From Rhynchospora pubera (lineage: Eukaryota > Streptophyta > Magnoliopsida > Poales > Cyperaceae), in contig CM051463.1 of the NCBI GenBank assembly GCA_028095005.1, positions 79,899,002-79,963,001 of the forward strand: a stretch of DNA of 64,000 nucleotides, written 5' to 3'. This document shows, in pieces, positions 35,224 to 46,622 of this stretch. The position numbers and the translations under genes were made by a program. The stretch's first letter is position 1. Every line of letters begins with the position of its first letter. Below the pieces are notes generated by a model, which saw nothing but the letters and a program-made list of their open reading frames with translations, made no database searches and was not told the DNA's origin.

Positions 35224-36924
35224 TAGGGAAGAAAACGGATAGGATAAACTCCATCCGATCCATATCCGAATTCGAAAAATAACGGATTCAAATATTAAAA
35301 TCCGAATCTCTTCGGATATGGATGCGGATATGAGAAGGCTTATGGGTGCGTATACATATACGAATACACAAATACGGACAAATATCCGCATCTGAAATGT
35401 TTTAAATAAAATGAATATCCGTAGAGAGGTTATCAAATAATGGAGGAAGGAGATGAAGGGACGGCGCGGGTCGCGGATTTGAAATGGGAAAAAAAAAGAA
35501 ATAACAGAAATAAATAAATAAAAGGTTGGGATCTGGATCTTTTGTTGAAGAAATGAAGTAAGTACAATGAGGGCATTTTTTTTGGGAAGTGGTTCATAGG
35601 CATTTATTGGTAAACATTTTTCCAAACATCATGACAATAGCTTATTAATTTCTGAATTTTTTTTAAAAGATAAAAGTATCCTTCATGTATAATATTTTCT
35701 ATTATAGCTATATTAGCATGGAGTACATTTCATTTAGTTGCTCCCGGTTTGATGTTGGTGTTTACCAAGTAGAAGTAGGTGCTCTTCATTAGAAAGTAGT
35801 GACTATTCAGTTTGGGAGGTGCTTCCGGCAACTTGTTTTTCACTTGGATCAACATCATTTTTCTCCAAATGACTAAATTAACCCTCCAAACTTCCAAACC
35901 CAAACTCTTTTCATATTCGATTTTTTAATTCTCCCAGAACTTCCGACCTTTTCTTTGTACAAATTATTTTCATATTATATTCATAATTTGTGATTGAAAA
36001 GCTTTATGCGAAAAAGAATGGAATGAGCATAATGCATTTGAGCATTAGATTATGAAAATATTTTGGATAGCTTTACGATTAAACTTTATATTTAATTAAT
36101 TTGTATTGAGACAATTTTTTCTTTCAGTTAATTGATTATCTTAGTATAATGACATTTCACTTTTATTAAGATGGTAAAAAATTTTAGCGCACAAAAAAGA
36201 AAAAAAAAACTACTGACCTCAAAATTTAAGATTAAGCCTATCAATAAATACTTAATTGAAGAATAATTAATTTTCATAGAGAGGAGATTGGATGAACTAA
36301 AAATTAGTTGACTTTATGGCAAGCTAGGATTTGGATGTATTCTAAGTGGGAAAATATTTAATTTTAGCAAGAGAGAAGATTGGATGAACTCAAAATTAAT
36401 TTGTTTTAGTAGCTAGCTTGGGACGCTCGTGGATATTAAGGGTATATTAGTACAAAGGAAATGTTAAAAGTTTTGCTAGAATAAAAAGATCAAACTTGAA
36501 ACAAGTTGGGAAGTTCGGAAGGATAAATTAGTCATTTTTAGAAAAAAAAATGATGTTGCTCCAAGTGGAAAATATGTTGCCCAAAGCACCTCCCATTCAA
36601 TTTAGAGTATTTTTAAGTAATTTTATATGAAGGCCAAAATTATTTCAATCAAACAAAATTTAATTCACGTGTAAAATTCATAATATTAATTAATGCCAGG
36701 TTGACATCTTTTGGAAAAAAAAAGACCGAGTGAAATGTGATCGGCACATTCTAATTTGTTTAAATATTTGAAATATATTCGTATTCGTATTCGAATTGAT
36801 AATATCGATCTGTATTCATATCTATTTAGCATCTGAACCGTATAAGTATCCGAACATATCCAGAAGAAAAAAAAAATATGGATGCGGATATATTTGATCA
36901 CTATCCGATCCGATTTCATAACTA
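35224..36924. mobile_element. Non-autonomous hAT element (1,701 bp) hosting a Mutator-type element
   Basis: The ends are TAGGGAAGAAAACGGAT at the left and, on the reverse strand, TAGTTATGAAATCGGAT at the right, agreeing at 13 of 17 positions. The flanks are the exact 8-bp repeat CTTAAAAT (35216-35223 and 36925-36932). Subterminal zones carry many CGGATA/TATCCG words in both orientations, as in hAT elements. There is no transposase. The middle is occupied by a second transposon at 35814-36594. Confidence 0.85.
35814..36594. mobile_element. Mutator-type element (781 bp) nested in the hAT
   Basis: Terminal inverted repeats of roughly 90-100 bp begin GGGAGGTGCTT at each end and share CAACATCATTTTT and ATGACTAA.TTA.CC blocks. 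The flanks are 9-bp repeats with one mismatch (ATTCAGTTT 35805-35813, ATTCAATTT 36595-36603). The interior is non-coding. Confidence 0.88.
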
Positions 36925-36965
36925 CTTAAAATTCACAAAAATACAGCTGTCCCCACAAATCTGCC

Positions 36966-37156
36966 AATCCTAATCTGGTGGCGCGCTACACCACGTGTCG
37001 CGCACCTACGAGCCGTCTGATCTTGATCGGACGGTTCATTTTTGACGGACCTATCAATCTAGGTTACATGCACGGGGCTCCCTTATCCCTGTGATCTTGA
37101 TCAGACGGCCAGGAGCTGCGCGACACGTGGTGTCGCGCAACACTTGATTTGAATTC
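36966..37156 (+). mobile_element. MITE of the 10-bp-TSD family, copy A
   Basis: The element starts near AATCCTAATCTGG and ends near GATTTGAATTC. Its inverted arms GCTACACCACGTGTCGCGCA and TGCGCGACACGTGGTGTCGC each contain a CACGTG palindrome. The core GGTTACATGCACGGGGCTCC is shared with the other copies. A clean TSD is not visible. Confidence 0.83.
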
Positions 37157-37421
37157 GGTACGAATGCCGAATGGCCATTTTATGATAAAATATAATTAAG
37201 ATATAAAAATATATTACAAGTTTGCCTTTGAACTTAGCGTATCTCGGTTTGCAATAAAATTCTTAAATTTTGCTATGTTGAAATGTTAACTTATCTAGTA
37301 CGTATACTTTTAGAATTATGTTGTTACTGGGTGCTATATGTACTAATTCACGAATCCCTATCCGGTGCCGCGCAGTACCATGTCGTGCACCAATCCGAGC
37401 CGTACGATTCGATTTCGATGG

Positions 37422-40400
37422 TGTTGACCCTAAAAATTAAACCCTGAAAACCAAGTTCAAAATCCGAAAAAAAAAAAAACCTAAAGCCAAACAGCAAAGA
37501 CCAAATACAAACTCCACAAATCACCAAAAAATACCCAAAAATTCCTTGAGAATTATGATGAATTACCATAATTTTTAAATCTCAAAAATAGTAACACAAA
37601 CTCCAAAATTTGCAAACAAACCCAAAAACTTCACAAAATTACCAAAATAAATCTATGATGAATTTGCCAAATCCACTTAAACCATTAAACTCCTCATATT
37701 TTTCTAAGCCTACCCATAAATTTTCATCCAAAAATACATAAGGAAAGGCCTTGAAATAATTTATTTTGGTTTGACAGCCAAATAAATTAATGGTTTTAAA
37801 GAAAATCAAATGAAATTCTCAGAAAAATCAATGGAAAATGGCGCGTGCATACCATTGCAGGGGATCCAAGGAGGGACGAGTGATGTCGCTGCCTCCAGAG
37901 AAATTACCATGCCCTTATTCAACTTTGGATGGTCCCGGCCTTTGTACACCATGAACAGAAGTTTAAAATAATGAAACTGGCTCACGATGCACCCATCCCA
38001 TCTAAATCTTTCTTCCTCACTAAATTCGACAGGCGGGGCCCAGACGCAGAGTCGCCTCCTTCATCAGGTAAAAAGAGAAAAGAGTTTAAACCCCGACTTC
38101 TTACCGCGGAAGCCGGGTAAAGCGAAGGAGAGAGGCGGCGTGGCCTTCGCTCTGGCCACAGACGCGAAACCACCATCTCCCGCCCCTGGTTTTGCAAAAC
38201 CTAAGCCCTAGCGCAGCCGATTGAAGACCACTAGATCGAAATCAGAAGAGGGAGAGTGATTGGGACTCAAAAGCGTTGCCCTAACCCCTGCCTATAAAAC
38301 ACCCCAAAATCGAAGCCAGAAGAGAGCAGAGAAAAAGAGGGGAGGCAAGCTTGGCATAGGATTAGACTGTTGAAATCAGGCTTAATTAGGGTAGGCAGAG
38401 AGAATTTAGAGAAAGGCAATTCATCGAGCACTTTGTAAAAAGGGAGGAAAAGGGTGAAATCGAGTAAAGCAAGTGTGTAATTCTCTGTTTCCAGATCAAA
38501 TAAATCAATTTGAAGTGTCAATCCATCGTTTTGCTATTTTGTTGTCTCTCTTCTTTAGCTCAGCCACCAATCAATGGTGTGCTTGAGCCATGTAAATGTA
38601 ATCACCATGAGCTATGGTCTAGAGCACAGCTCCAGTCATGGCCATGAGGTGAGTCAAAGAAAGGTGCTTCATGAAGGTTTAGAGCCCAGCTCTTCGCTTC
38701 ATGGAGTGCCCTCAAGTCCAATGTAGAGGGCACCATGGCTTCCATGTAGAGATCTTTAGCCCAGCTTTAGTCTCTCATGGCAGTATCAACTTGACTTGGC
38801 ATAGGTCCAGAGCACTGGCTCTGGCCTAGTCATGTTCAAGTCATAAATGATTCAAAAATAACACAAAAATGGTGAAGGTCATGTTAAACCTCAACCAGCC
38901 CTCATCTCTGCAATTTACTTAAATTTTAGGACTGAAATGCACAGGACAATATAGGCTTTATATTCCCTAAGTTAAATTTCACATTCTTATGAAATAAAAA
39001 TATATATGCATATATTCATAAATCTGCTCAAAATTGAAATAAATGAAAAAGTGAGGGTTTATCTGCATAAAAAATGTAAAATCAGTGTGGACAGCAGGTA
39101 TATGATCTTATGGACAGAAGAAAATAAAACTTTCCATTTTTAGAACTTTTGATGATTTTATATCAATTAAGGGAAACAACAAGGGCATTTTCTAATTAAA
39201 TCGTTATTTTTCAGAAATTTGGATTTTTCTGCAAAAGTGTATACATGGAAAATTTGTAAACATAATGAAGGACATTTATACTAATCCTCAGAATTTTTGA
39301 GTAGAAATAAAGGTGTTTCCTCATCTAATTTTAAGAAGTACAGAAAGTTTCATAAAAATCTGAATTTTGTAAACAAAAATGTGGAATGGGTCTCTGGACT
39401 ATTGGAATGCACTTAACATAATGTGTTAGGACCTCTGCAAGTGACTTTCATGCAATTAAAGTGACTCAAGACAAAATCATCAAAACAACGTCTAAGAATG
39501 CATAAGAATGAAAATTACAAACTGTGGCAAATGCTATTTTACTTGCTTTCACTCTCTGTGATGATTTAGTTATACAAAAGAAGCTCAAATCGACCTAAAA
39601 TGAATATCAAATCAACTTCTGTTGTTGCAAGTCCACTTGCATGCAAATTGGGGATTTAACAAAAGTACTCAAAATGTGCAAATCCTTCTCACAACGAATG
39701 ATAATATCTCAAAGTGAAATAAGTGTACAGAAATGGCATACTTGATCCCCTGAAGCCATCCATGTGGTCACTGGTACAAGAAAACTCCTCTGTGGGCCCC
39801 ATCAGTCAAGATCATTTCAGACCAAAACAAAGTCGAGACTCCTCAGTTGAGATCGCCTGACTTCAAGCTTCTCCATGCAAAATTGAAACCACTAACGCCT
39901 TCTACACACAGTCAAGAGTGAAAGAAACCACCCTCTGGTAAGGAGAAGGATGCAAAAAGCTCCGAACACCATTCATGGCCATCCGAAGTTCCTCGGGCCT
40001 CACAAGGGGGTACAAGCTCCTAGAGCTCCAATTGATGGCACCAAACTTCTCTCCTCAATCTCACGATTCCAACGCACCCAAAATCAACGTCAACGGTGGC
40101 CAAAAGCGCCGCAATTTCGTCGGAGAAGAGAGAGGGGCTAAACTGCAAAAATGCCTCTATCGGATTTTGAAGAAGAAAGGATCCGTGTCCACAAACGATC
40201 CCCTGCGACCAGAAAGCGTGCAACGAGTCACTGACATAGCGAAGACGCGCTACACGATTCAACTAAAGACAATCAACGCTCGTTCAAACTTCAATTTGCC
40301 ACGTCAGCTGCCACGCCAGCGCCAAATCAGTTCAAGTCAGCTCCAAATCAGCGCCACTTTAGCCTCTTTTGATGACGTGGACCAATCAGGAATTTCCAAA

Positions 40401-41281
40401 TAAACAGAAAACTTCAAAAATTCATTAAAAATAGTAGGAAACTCAGAAAAATTCAAATAAAATATCCATAAAATCCTAAAAATCCAAATAAACCAAATCC
40501 AATGATATTTTGATATAAAAATCTGTCAAATCGTTGGTCTTTTCTATTTTTGAAATATTTTCAATATTAAATAAATTTTATAAAATTTTAAAATGATGTT
40601 AAATCAATTTGTAAAATTCCAAAATGATATCAAAACTCAATTAAATTATTTCAACAAATTTTTAAAAATAAATATTGAGAATTTAAAGAGAATATATTAA
40701 ATAATAAATATTTTTGAAAATAAACATAACTAAAAATATAAAAAGATATTCCAAAAGTTTAAAATTAAAAATAAAAAATAAAAGAAAACTGAGAAAATAT
40801 TAAAACCCAAAGAGAAACTTAAGAAATTAAAAGTCAAAACACGAAGCCCAAAGACAAAACCGAAACCTCTCCATTTCAAGAACGAAAACTCTTCAGCAGA
40901 TCAGAATGTTCTCAATTGGGTCCCGTTAATTAGGTTTGGTACACCAATCGAGTCCGGTTTAAGCCAAGAAAATAAACTCAAAATAAACACAAAACCAACG
41001 ATTTTCCTAGCATTTACATATGATTCTTCAGATCCCTTAATCAGAGGTTCTCGTGAGCGATCACGAGGTAATTAACAGTAGGGGCTTGCGCCTACTGGAA
41101 AGAAATGACCTACGAAATCAACAAACCTCTTTAAGAAGCGACTCATGTTTTGGTTCTCTTGTCGCTAAGAGATACTCGAACGGAGATCGAACCTTAAGGG
41201 GGGTGAATCCAAGGCTATGTTCCCATTTCTCGAGGAAGCCCAAATTCCATTCTTCGAGGGAATGACGAAAAAGCCGCGACA
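37422..41281 (+). mobile_element. Long solo LTR (3,860 bp) inserted in a MITE
   Basis: The sequence begins TGTTGACCCTAAAAATT and ends AAAAGCCGCGACA (TG...CA), with exact 5-bp TSD GATGG (37417-37421 and 41282-41286). I find no second copy of either end inside and no coding domain, so it reads as one very long LTR. A GC-rich stretch at 37840-38300 is followed by a TATA box (38293-38299), as in an LTR promoter. LTRs of this size occur in Ty3/gypsy Ogre/Tat and Athila lineages; the lineage here is unproven. A large non-coding retroelement (LARD) is the alternative. Confidence 0.8.
38293..38299 (+). promoter_or_regulatory. Probable LTR TATA box
   Basis: CCTATAAAACACC matches the plant TATA consensus and follows a GC-rich region inside the long solo LTR. 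Transcription would start about 30 bp downstream, at the U3/R border. Confidence 0.5.
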
Positions 41282-41408
41282 GATGGTTAGATCTTTTTCG
41301 GGCCTTACAATCTGGTTACATGCACGGAACTCCCTCATCTATTGGATTTAATCTGGACGGTCTAGATTTCTGCGCTGCACGGTAACGCACGGCACATGAT
41401 TTGGTTTC

Positions 41409-41908
41409 CTAATTCACGTCTAATACGAAACCAACACTTGTGTTACGTTAGACGTGACACCGTGGATCTGCATTCTGCAGTGATACGTTACTGACGTTAG
41501 GTCAGAAAGATGCTAACAAAAGTTATTTCTTGACATTCTTGTCAGGGGTAAAAGTGAAAAGTGAACGGTCTCCCTACCAGTCTACCACGGTACCACCTCT
41601 GTTGGACTCGAGAATATTTTTTTTCGACTTTTAGACAATGCACAAAAATATAAAACAAAGGAGAAATCTGAAACTGGTGCATCAGGGAAGATTGATTCAC
41701 AAATATTATTGTTCCTTCATTCCTTCTATAGTTTTTTTATTTTCTAATATTTTCGTGGACATAACATAAGTTCTACTGTTATCTAATAAAACAATAAGTT
41801 GTCAGCATTAATTTAGATACTTATTGTTTTTTGGATGTTTATAGTTTGTATGGAGATGCCTGTACTTTTCTGTAATTAGTCTGTTTTACTTTTTCACTAA
41901 TTGTGATT
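41409..41908. other. Gene-free spacer between two MITEs
   Basis: About 500 bp with no coding signal or element boundary that I can support. Confidence 0.5.
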
Positions 41909-41918
41909 GCATCTGAAT

Positions 41919-42110
41919 GAAATTGAGATCCGCTGCCGCGCGACACAGCGTGTCACGCGGTATGCTGACCGTTTGATTAAGATCCAATGGACAAGGGAGC
42001 TCCGTGCATGTAACCTAGATTGGTAGGCCCGTAAAAAGTGAACCGTCCGATCAAAATCAGACGGCTCGTAGTGCGCTACACGCGGTGTAGCGCAACAGCG
42101 AATCCGGATT
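41919..42110 (-). mobile_element. MITE of the 10-bp-TSD family, copy B (inverted)
   Basis: On the minus strand it runs AATCCGGATTCGCTG...GATCTCAATTTC. The exact 10-bp TSD on the plus strand is GCATCTGAAT (41909-41918 and 42111-42120). The arms CTACACGCGGTGTAGCGC and GCGCGACACAGCGTGTC and the core CGTGCATGTAACC identify the family. Confidence 0.9.
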
Positions 42111-42120
42111 GCATCTGAAT

Positions 42121-43965
42121 GGACAGCCTCTTTTGGTGAAATCATCAACGTCAGCGGACCTTCACCTCCCAAAGAGAGAGAGTAAAAGGCAGATGAAACG
42201 TGTCGGACGGACATAGGACATACGACATGAGTACTTAATCTACTGCGCAGAAGGCTTCACGGTTTGCACGGGAGGGAAAAGACATACTGACATACCGTCT
42301 GTTTCCCCAAAAAGCGATATAAATTCTGCAACAAGAATGCAATATGTGTGCTAACAATTTAAAAAAAAAAGAAAAAGAAAACAAAGTTCATTTAAACGTT
42401 TTAAAAAAGAATTCACTAACAACTCGTTTATTGTAACAAACAATCATGATAGCCGATAAATCATTATTAAGAATATATTAAAGTGTAGAACTAGAAGATA
42501 ATCTACGGTTTAAATAAGTTGTGTATTAAATGTGGTATAATTTTAAAATTTGTTTGCTGACTGATTAAGAGCTAGTGAAACTAAACAGTTAATTTTTAAA
42601 CGACATAATGAATGATTAGTTATTTTCTAAATTACAACAAGTTCAATACACAATTTATCTCATTATTCTGAACATATTAGTGATTTATTTTATGAATTTT
42701 TCTATAACTATTTGATTGGTAGTATATATAATTGTCAATTTAACCTAATCCACATACATAGACCAAACGAAAAAAAAAGTCATAATTACACTCGAAGTCT
42801 CGAACTCGAATTCCATAGTCAAAAAGTCATATGAGAACGCACATTGTTTTTTTAACTGCTTATATCCCTATCATGTGGTCTGTGGATATATATATATGAG
42901 ATCTTGTGGATTTCCCCTTTTCTCATTTTATTGTTCTCCGGCAAGCAAGTCAAGATGCACCTATTCTTTTTAGCAGGTGCATGTCAACAATTCAAGGTGC
43001 TTTTTAAAAGGCACTTATAGAAAATTAAAAAGTTGTCACAACTCAGAAGGGAGAATAGAAAATGTGGAATTGGAATTTGGAACACGGCACTCGGCAGTAA
43101 AAAATGGGGTGGTAGTAGGAGAAATGATTGTGCTGGCCATGCTGCTGGATCTGGATGGATAAATCAAAATGCAGCCAATCAATCGCCATCAGCATCAGGT
43201 GTATCATATATATATGAAATTTGGGGGTTTCTCATTTCTGGGTAAGTAGCTCTCTGGTCGCTGTTGGCCTCGCTGCGGGTCCAAACATAGACAGCTCCTC
43301 CTGCACCAAATTTCTCGTGACCGTGTGGCAGTATGGATGTAACATTTCCCACAGATTTTCTGTGGCCTCACTGATCGACCCAACTCAGCAGCATAATTGT
43401 AATTATTTTGTTTAATTAATTGTTTCTCTTGAGTGTCTGAGAGGATCCGCAAGACTATGGTAAATTTTTATTTACAGCTGTTGAATTTCAAATATTTATT
43501 TGTTTAACTGATTGTGATGTAAAACAAAACAAATTATGAAATTGACCAAAAATAAATTGACACAGCTTTCTTGATAATTAAGCTTCCATTAAAGGTTTTT
43601 CCATGAAAAGTTTTTTTCTCTCCTTCATTTATTTGATGTGAGAGGGTCAGAGGGATATCATGAAGTAGTCTAAATAGAGGTTTGCGCTAACTTTTCAATT
43701 AAGACTTGATGAGACGTCAGAAACCTATAAAAGATGACATAATAGCATCGAGATCTATATACAAAACACGTTAAAGCGAAAAGAGAGTTATGAAAAATAG
43801 ACAGATATCTTTCTCACATTCACGAGAAAGAAAAAAAAACAATTACTTAATTTAATTAGAAAAAAATGCCATGCTTTTTAGGTGCTAGATGTTTTTATTT
43901 ATTGACACTAAATTATTCATAATTAATAAAAAAAAATTGTACCTTAAAATTTGAATTATAGATAT
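42121..43965. other. Gene-free intergenic DNA
   Basis: Contains (TA)n runs near 42884-42896 and 43204-43216. Open frames around 42977-43452 on both strands have no recognisable domain. No bounded transposon was found. Confidence 0.45.
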
Positions 43966-43975
43966 TATTTATATA

Positions 43976-44350
43976 GAGAAATGCTATGGTGCATCGCGAT
44001 GTATTAAGGCTTTTGTACATCGCGACCATATTTGTCGATAGTTTTACAAATTCAAAATCTAACTAAACAAATTCAATCTATATATTGAAATCTCATTACA
44101 AACCAAATTTTATATTTTTTGGAATTTTTTTACTATTTTTTATTAAAACCTGTCATTTTTAGAATTTCTTTATTATTAATTGGTTTCCAAAAAAGAAAAT
44201 TTTTAGAAAATAGTAAAAAATTTTCAAAAAATATAAAATTTGGTTTGTAATGATATTTCAATATGTAGATTGGATTAGTTTAATTAGATTTGTCAATTTA
44301 TAAAACGGTTGTCGGATAATGATCGCAATGTACCATATATAGAATATCTC
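43976..44350. mobile_element. Mutator-type MITE (375 bp)
   Basis: The left end is GAGAAATGCTATGGTGCATC; the right end, on the reverse strand, is GAGATATTCTATATATGGTA followed by CATTGCGATC. The flanks are 10-bp repeats with one mismatch (TATTTATATA 43966-43975, TATCTATATA 44351-44360). The core with ATTTCAATATGTAGATTGGA is shared with 31090-31310 and more weakly with 14662-15029. Confidence 0.8.
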
Positions 44351-44360
44351 TATCTATATA

Positions 44361-45416
44361 AAGTCATTTAACTTGATTTTAATAATAAAAAAATGCCGAT
44401 CTTTTTAGCACGAGAGTTCTTATTTATTGGCACCAAGTCGTTTAGCAAAAAACAAGTTTGTAGTTTAAGTCGAAGTTTATTTGGCCCGATTTCTTGGTAA
44501 ATGTGTTGTATTAAATTTAGCTAATCATACAAAGTATGCCACGTAATATGTCACTTTTGTTCGACAATAGTAAAATATAATCTAAATTATCCGAAACACA
44601 CGATCAAAATGAAACTATAACATAATCAGCATCGAAATAAAATAATAATATATATTTTTTTATAAATAATGTTTTAGAATAATGTTTTGGAATAAAGTGC
44701 TAGTAGCACAGTTTTCCCAGAAATTAAATTCAAGGCTTTCTATACTGTTCTCGGTGTCAATGAGGGTCTTTTGCAACTAATTTGAAGGAAGTCTGGTCCG
44801 TATTTTTATAATTTGTGTGACAATTTTGTTCAAAAATCAAAATCAATATATTACAAAGAACAATATGAGTTTTTGCGTAACAACCGTATTGTCACTTTAG
44901 AAAAACATTTTCCTGCTTCAGTTTTTTTTTTTTTTGTAGTATTCACGTGAAACAAAATGACATGCTAACCTAATAGTATAACTCGTCAAGTTAGTACTCG
45001 TTAACATTTTTTAATAATTCGCTCTTTACCTTTTTCTTTTTTGCAACCCTTTTAAATTTTGAACATTCTTGTTCTCTAATTAGTCAAATAATATTTTCTG
45101 AAGTAGTATATTATTTTATTAAATTTTCTTACTTTCTTTTCTTAATATTTAATTAGTCAAATAATAGTTTTGTGGAGGTGAAATTCTACATATCAAACTT
45201 TTTGTAAGAAACTATTCCATGATAACTTATCTTTACAGAACTTTTGTATTAAGTGATCATGAACTACTTCTTCAAGTACTCTTATTGAAAAGCAACAAAC
45301 GACACTTTGAGGACAATTTGGTAAAATATTCTGATCACAACTTTTGCACAGTCAGCATTCTTTTAAAATAAAAAATATGTTATATTAATAATTAATTTGT
45401 TCGCCAATTTCCGGGA
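44361..45416. other. Gene-free AT-rich DNA
   Basis: No gene, RNA or bounded element recognised. A T-run lies near 44922-44935. Confidence 0.5.
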
Positions 45417-45427
45417 CATATACAACG

Positions 45428-45609
45428 AATCCTTATGTCCTCCCGCGCGCAGGACCGTCCAGCGCAGTCTATGAACCGTCCGATCTGATCTGGACGGTTC
45501 GGGTCTACCAATCAGGTTACATGCACGGGGCTCCCTTTGCCATTGAGATTAAATCACACGGCCCACAGCACTGCGCTGGACAGTTCCGCGCGGGACGGGA
45601 TTTCATTTC
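45428..45609 (+). mobile_element. MITE of the 10-bp-TSD family, copy C
   Basis: The element runs AATCCTTATGTCCTCCC...GGACGGGATTTCATTTC with exact 11-bp flanking repeats CATATACAACG (45417-45427 and 45610-45620). The inverted arms include CCCGCGCGCAGGACCGTCC and GGACAGTTCCGCGCGGGACG. The core GGTTACATGCACGGGGCTCC is shared. Confidence 0.92.
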
Positions 45610-45620
45610 CATATACAACG

Positions 45621-46061
45621 GTCGACTCAAAAAGTAAGCTTCTGAATATCTTTTTCTGTTCATTATATTAGATTAGATGACCAAATAATTTTCAAATTTC
45701 ATGAAGTCTATAATATGCCTATTTTAATAATAAAAATAAATCTGCAATTTTATTCTGAATATTAAATACTCTAACATTACTTGTTAAAATAAGTTGGACG
45801 TCAATAAACACCTTTCAAATATTATTTAGTTTAGTTATGTATGGATGCTTATTAGCTGGTTTCCTATTTTCTAAAATAAAAATTACTTCAAGAAAATGTA
45901 AGAAAAAAAAATAACTGCAAACAATATCCACAAACAGTTTTGATTGGACCACATCAATGAGCTTCGTGCAGTCTGCAGAAGATCTCCACGTGTAGAACCC
46001 CTTCCCACATGATTGCGGCGGAGGCGCCGGCTGGGAACAAATTTATAAATAATTACATACA
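45621..46061. other. Short gene-free spacer
   Basis: AT-rich DNA between a MITE and a hAT element. Nothing recognised. Confidence 0.5.
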
Positions 46062-46069
46062 CCTGGAAC

Positions 46070-46614
46070 TAGGCTGTATACGAGCCGAGTTCGAGCGAGT
46101 TATCCTCAACTCGAACTCGAACTCGTCACAACTCGAGCCAACTCGTGACTCAACAACAAAGCAGTTCCGAGCTATTCGAGCTAACTCGAACTCGGCTCAT
46201 TTTAACTCGAGCCAACTCGTGACTCAGCAATGAACTCGTGAGAATGTTTTGAGGTACTAGTCACCTTAGAATTTTGCTCGAAAATAGAAAAAGAGGAGTA
46301 GTCATGAGGGTGTAAGGAAAAAAGGTCTGGAGACTTGGGGACTAGAGTTAGTGAACGAGTTATTGGGCTGCAAATTAATAAAATTGTTGGGCTGTATATT
46401 AATATGATAACATTTTATTTTTTTGCAGCCTGTATATTCTGACTCGAGTTGGACCGAGTCGAGTTGGGCCCAACTCGAACTCGGCTCGTAAAATTAACGA
46501 GTTGGCATAACTCGAGTTGTTAAAACTCGAGTTCTTCTAACTCGAGTTTTCATCGATCTTTTTTCGAGTCGAGTTCGAGTAACTCACGAGTTACGAGTAT
46601 TTTGCTCACCCCAA
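46070..46614. mobile_element. Non-autonomous hAT element rich in CTCGA words (545 bp)
   Basis: The left end is TAGGCTGTATACGAGCC and the right end TTTTGCTCACCCCAA. The exact 8-bp flanking repeat is CCTGGAAC (46062-46069 and 46615-46622). Both subterminal zones are packed with ACTCGAACTCG and CTCGAGTT motifs, a pattern typical of hAT ends where transposase binds short repeats. No coding sequence is present. Confidence 0.85.
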
Positions 46615-46622
46615 CCTGGAAC

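Larger units (their letters stand above)
37353..41408 (+). mobile_element. MITE of the 10-bp-TSD family, split by a solo LTR
   Basis: The left piece is 37353-37421 (AATCCCTATCCGGTGCCGCG...) and the right piece 41287-41408 (...GATTTGGTTTC). The outer flanks are the exact 10-bp repeat CTAATTCACG (37343-37352 and 41409-41418). Inside lies the solo LTR 37422-41281 with its own 5-bp TSD GATGG. Removing the LTR and one TSD restores a ~191-bp element like the others. Confidence 0.9.

Noticed and set aside
35152..35625. 157-codon minus-strand frame
   Set aside because: Lies in the subterminal repeats of the hAT element, and its Ile/Arg/Phe-rich text reflects CGGATA-type repeats.
37929..40403. Several overlapping frames of 63-142 codons
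   Set aside because: All inside the long solo LTR, overlapping in several frames, with no gag or pol motif.
41897..42214. 105-codon minus-strand frame
   Set aside because: Runs through MITE copy B and its flank; transposon sequence.
42977..43452. Cluster of frames on both strands
   Set aside because: Mutually overlapping with no domain or conserved splice pattern.
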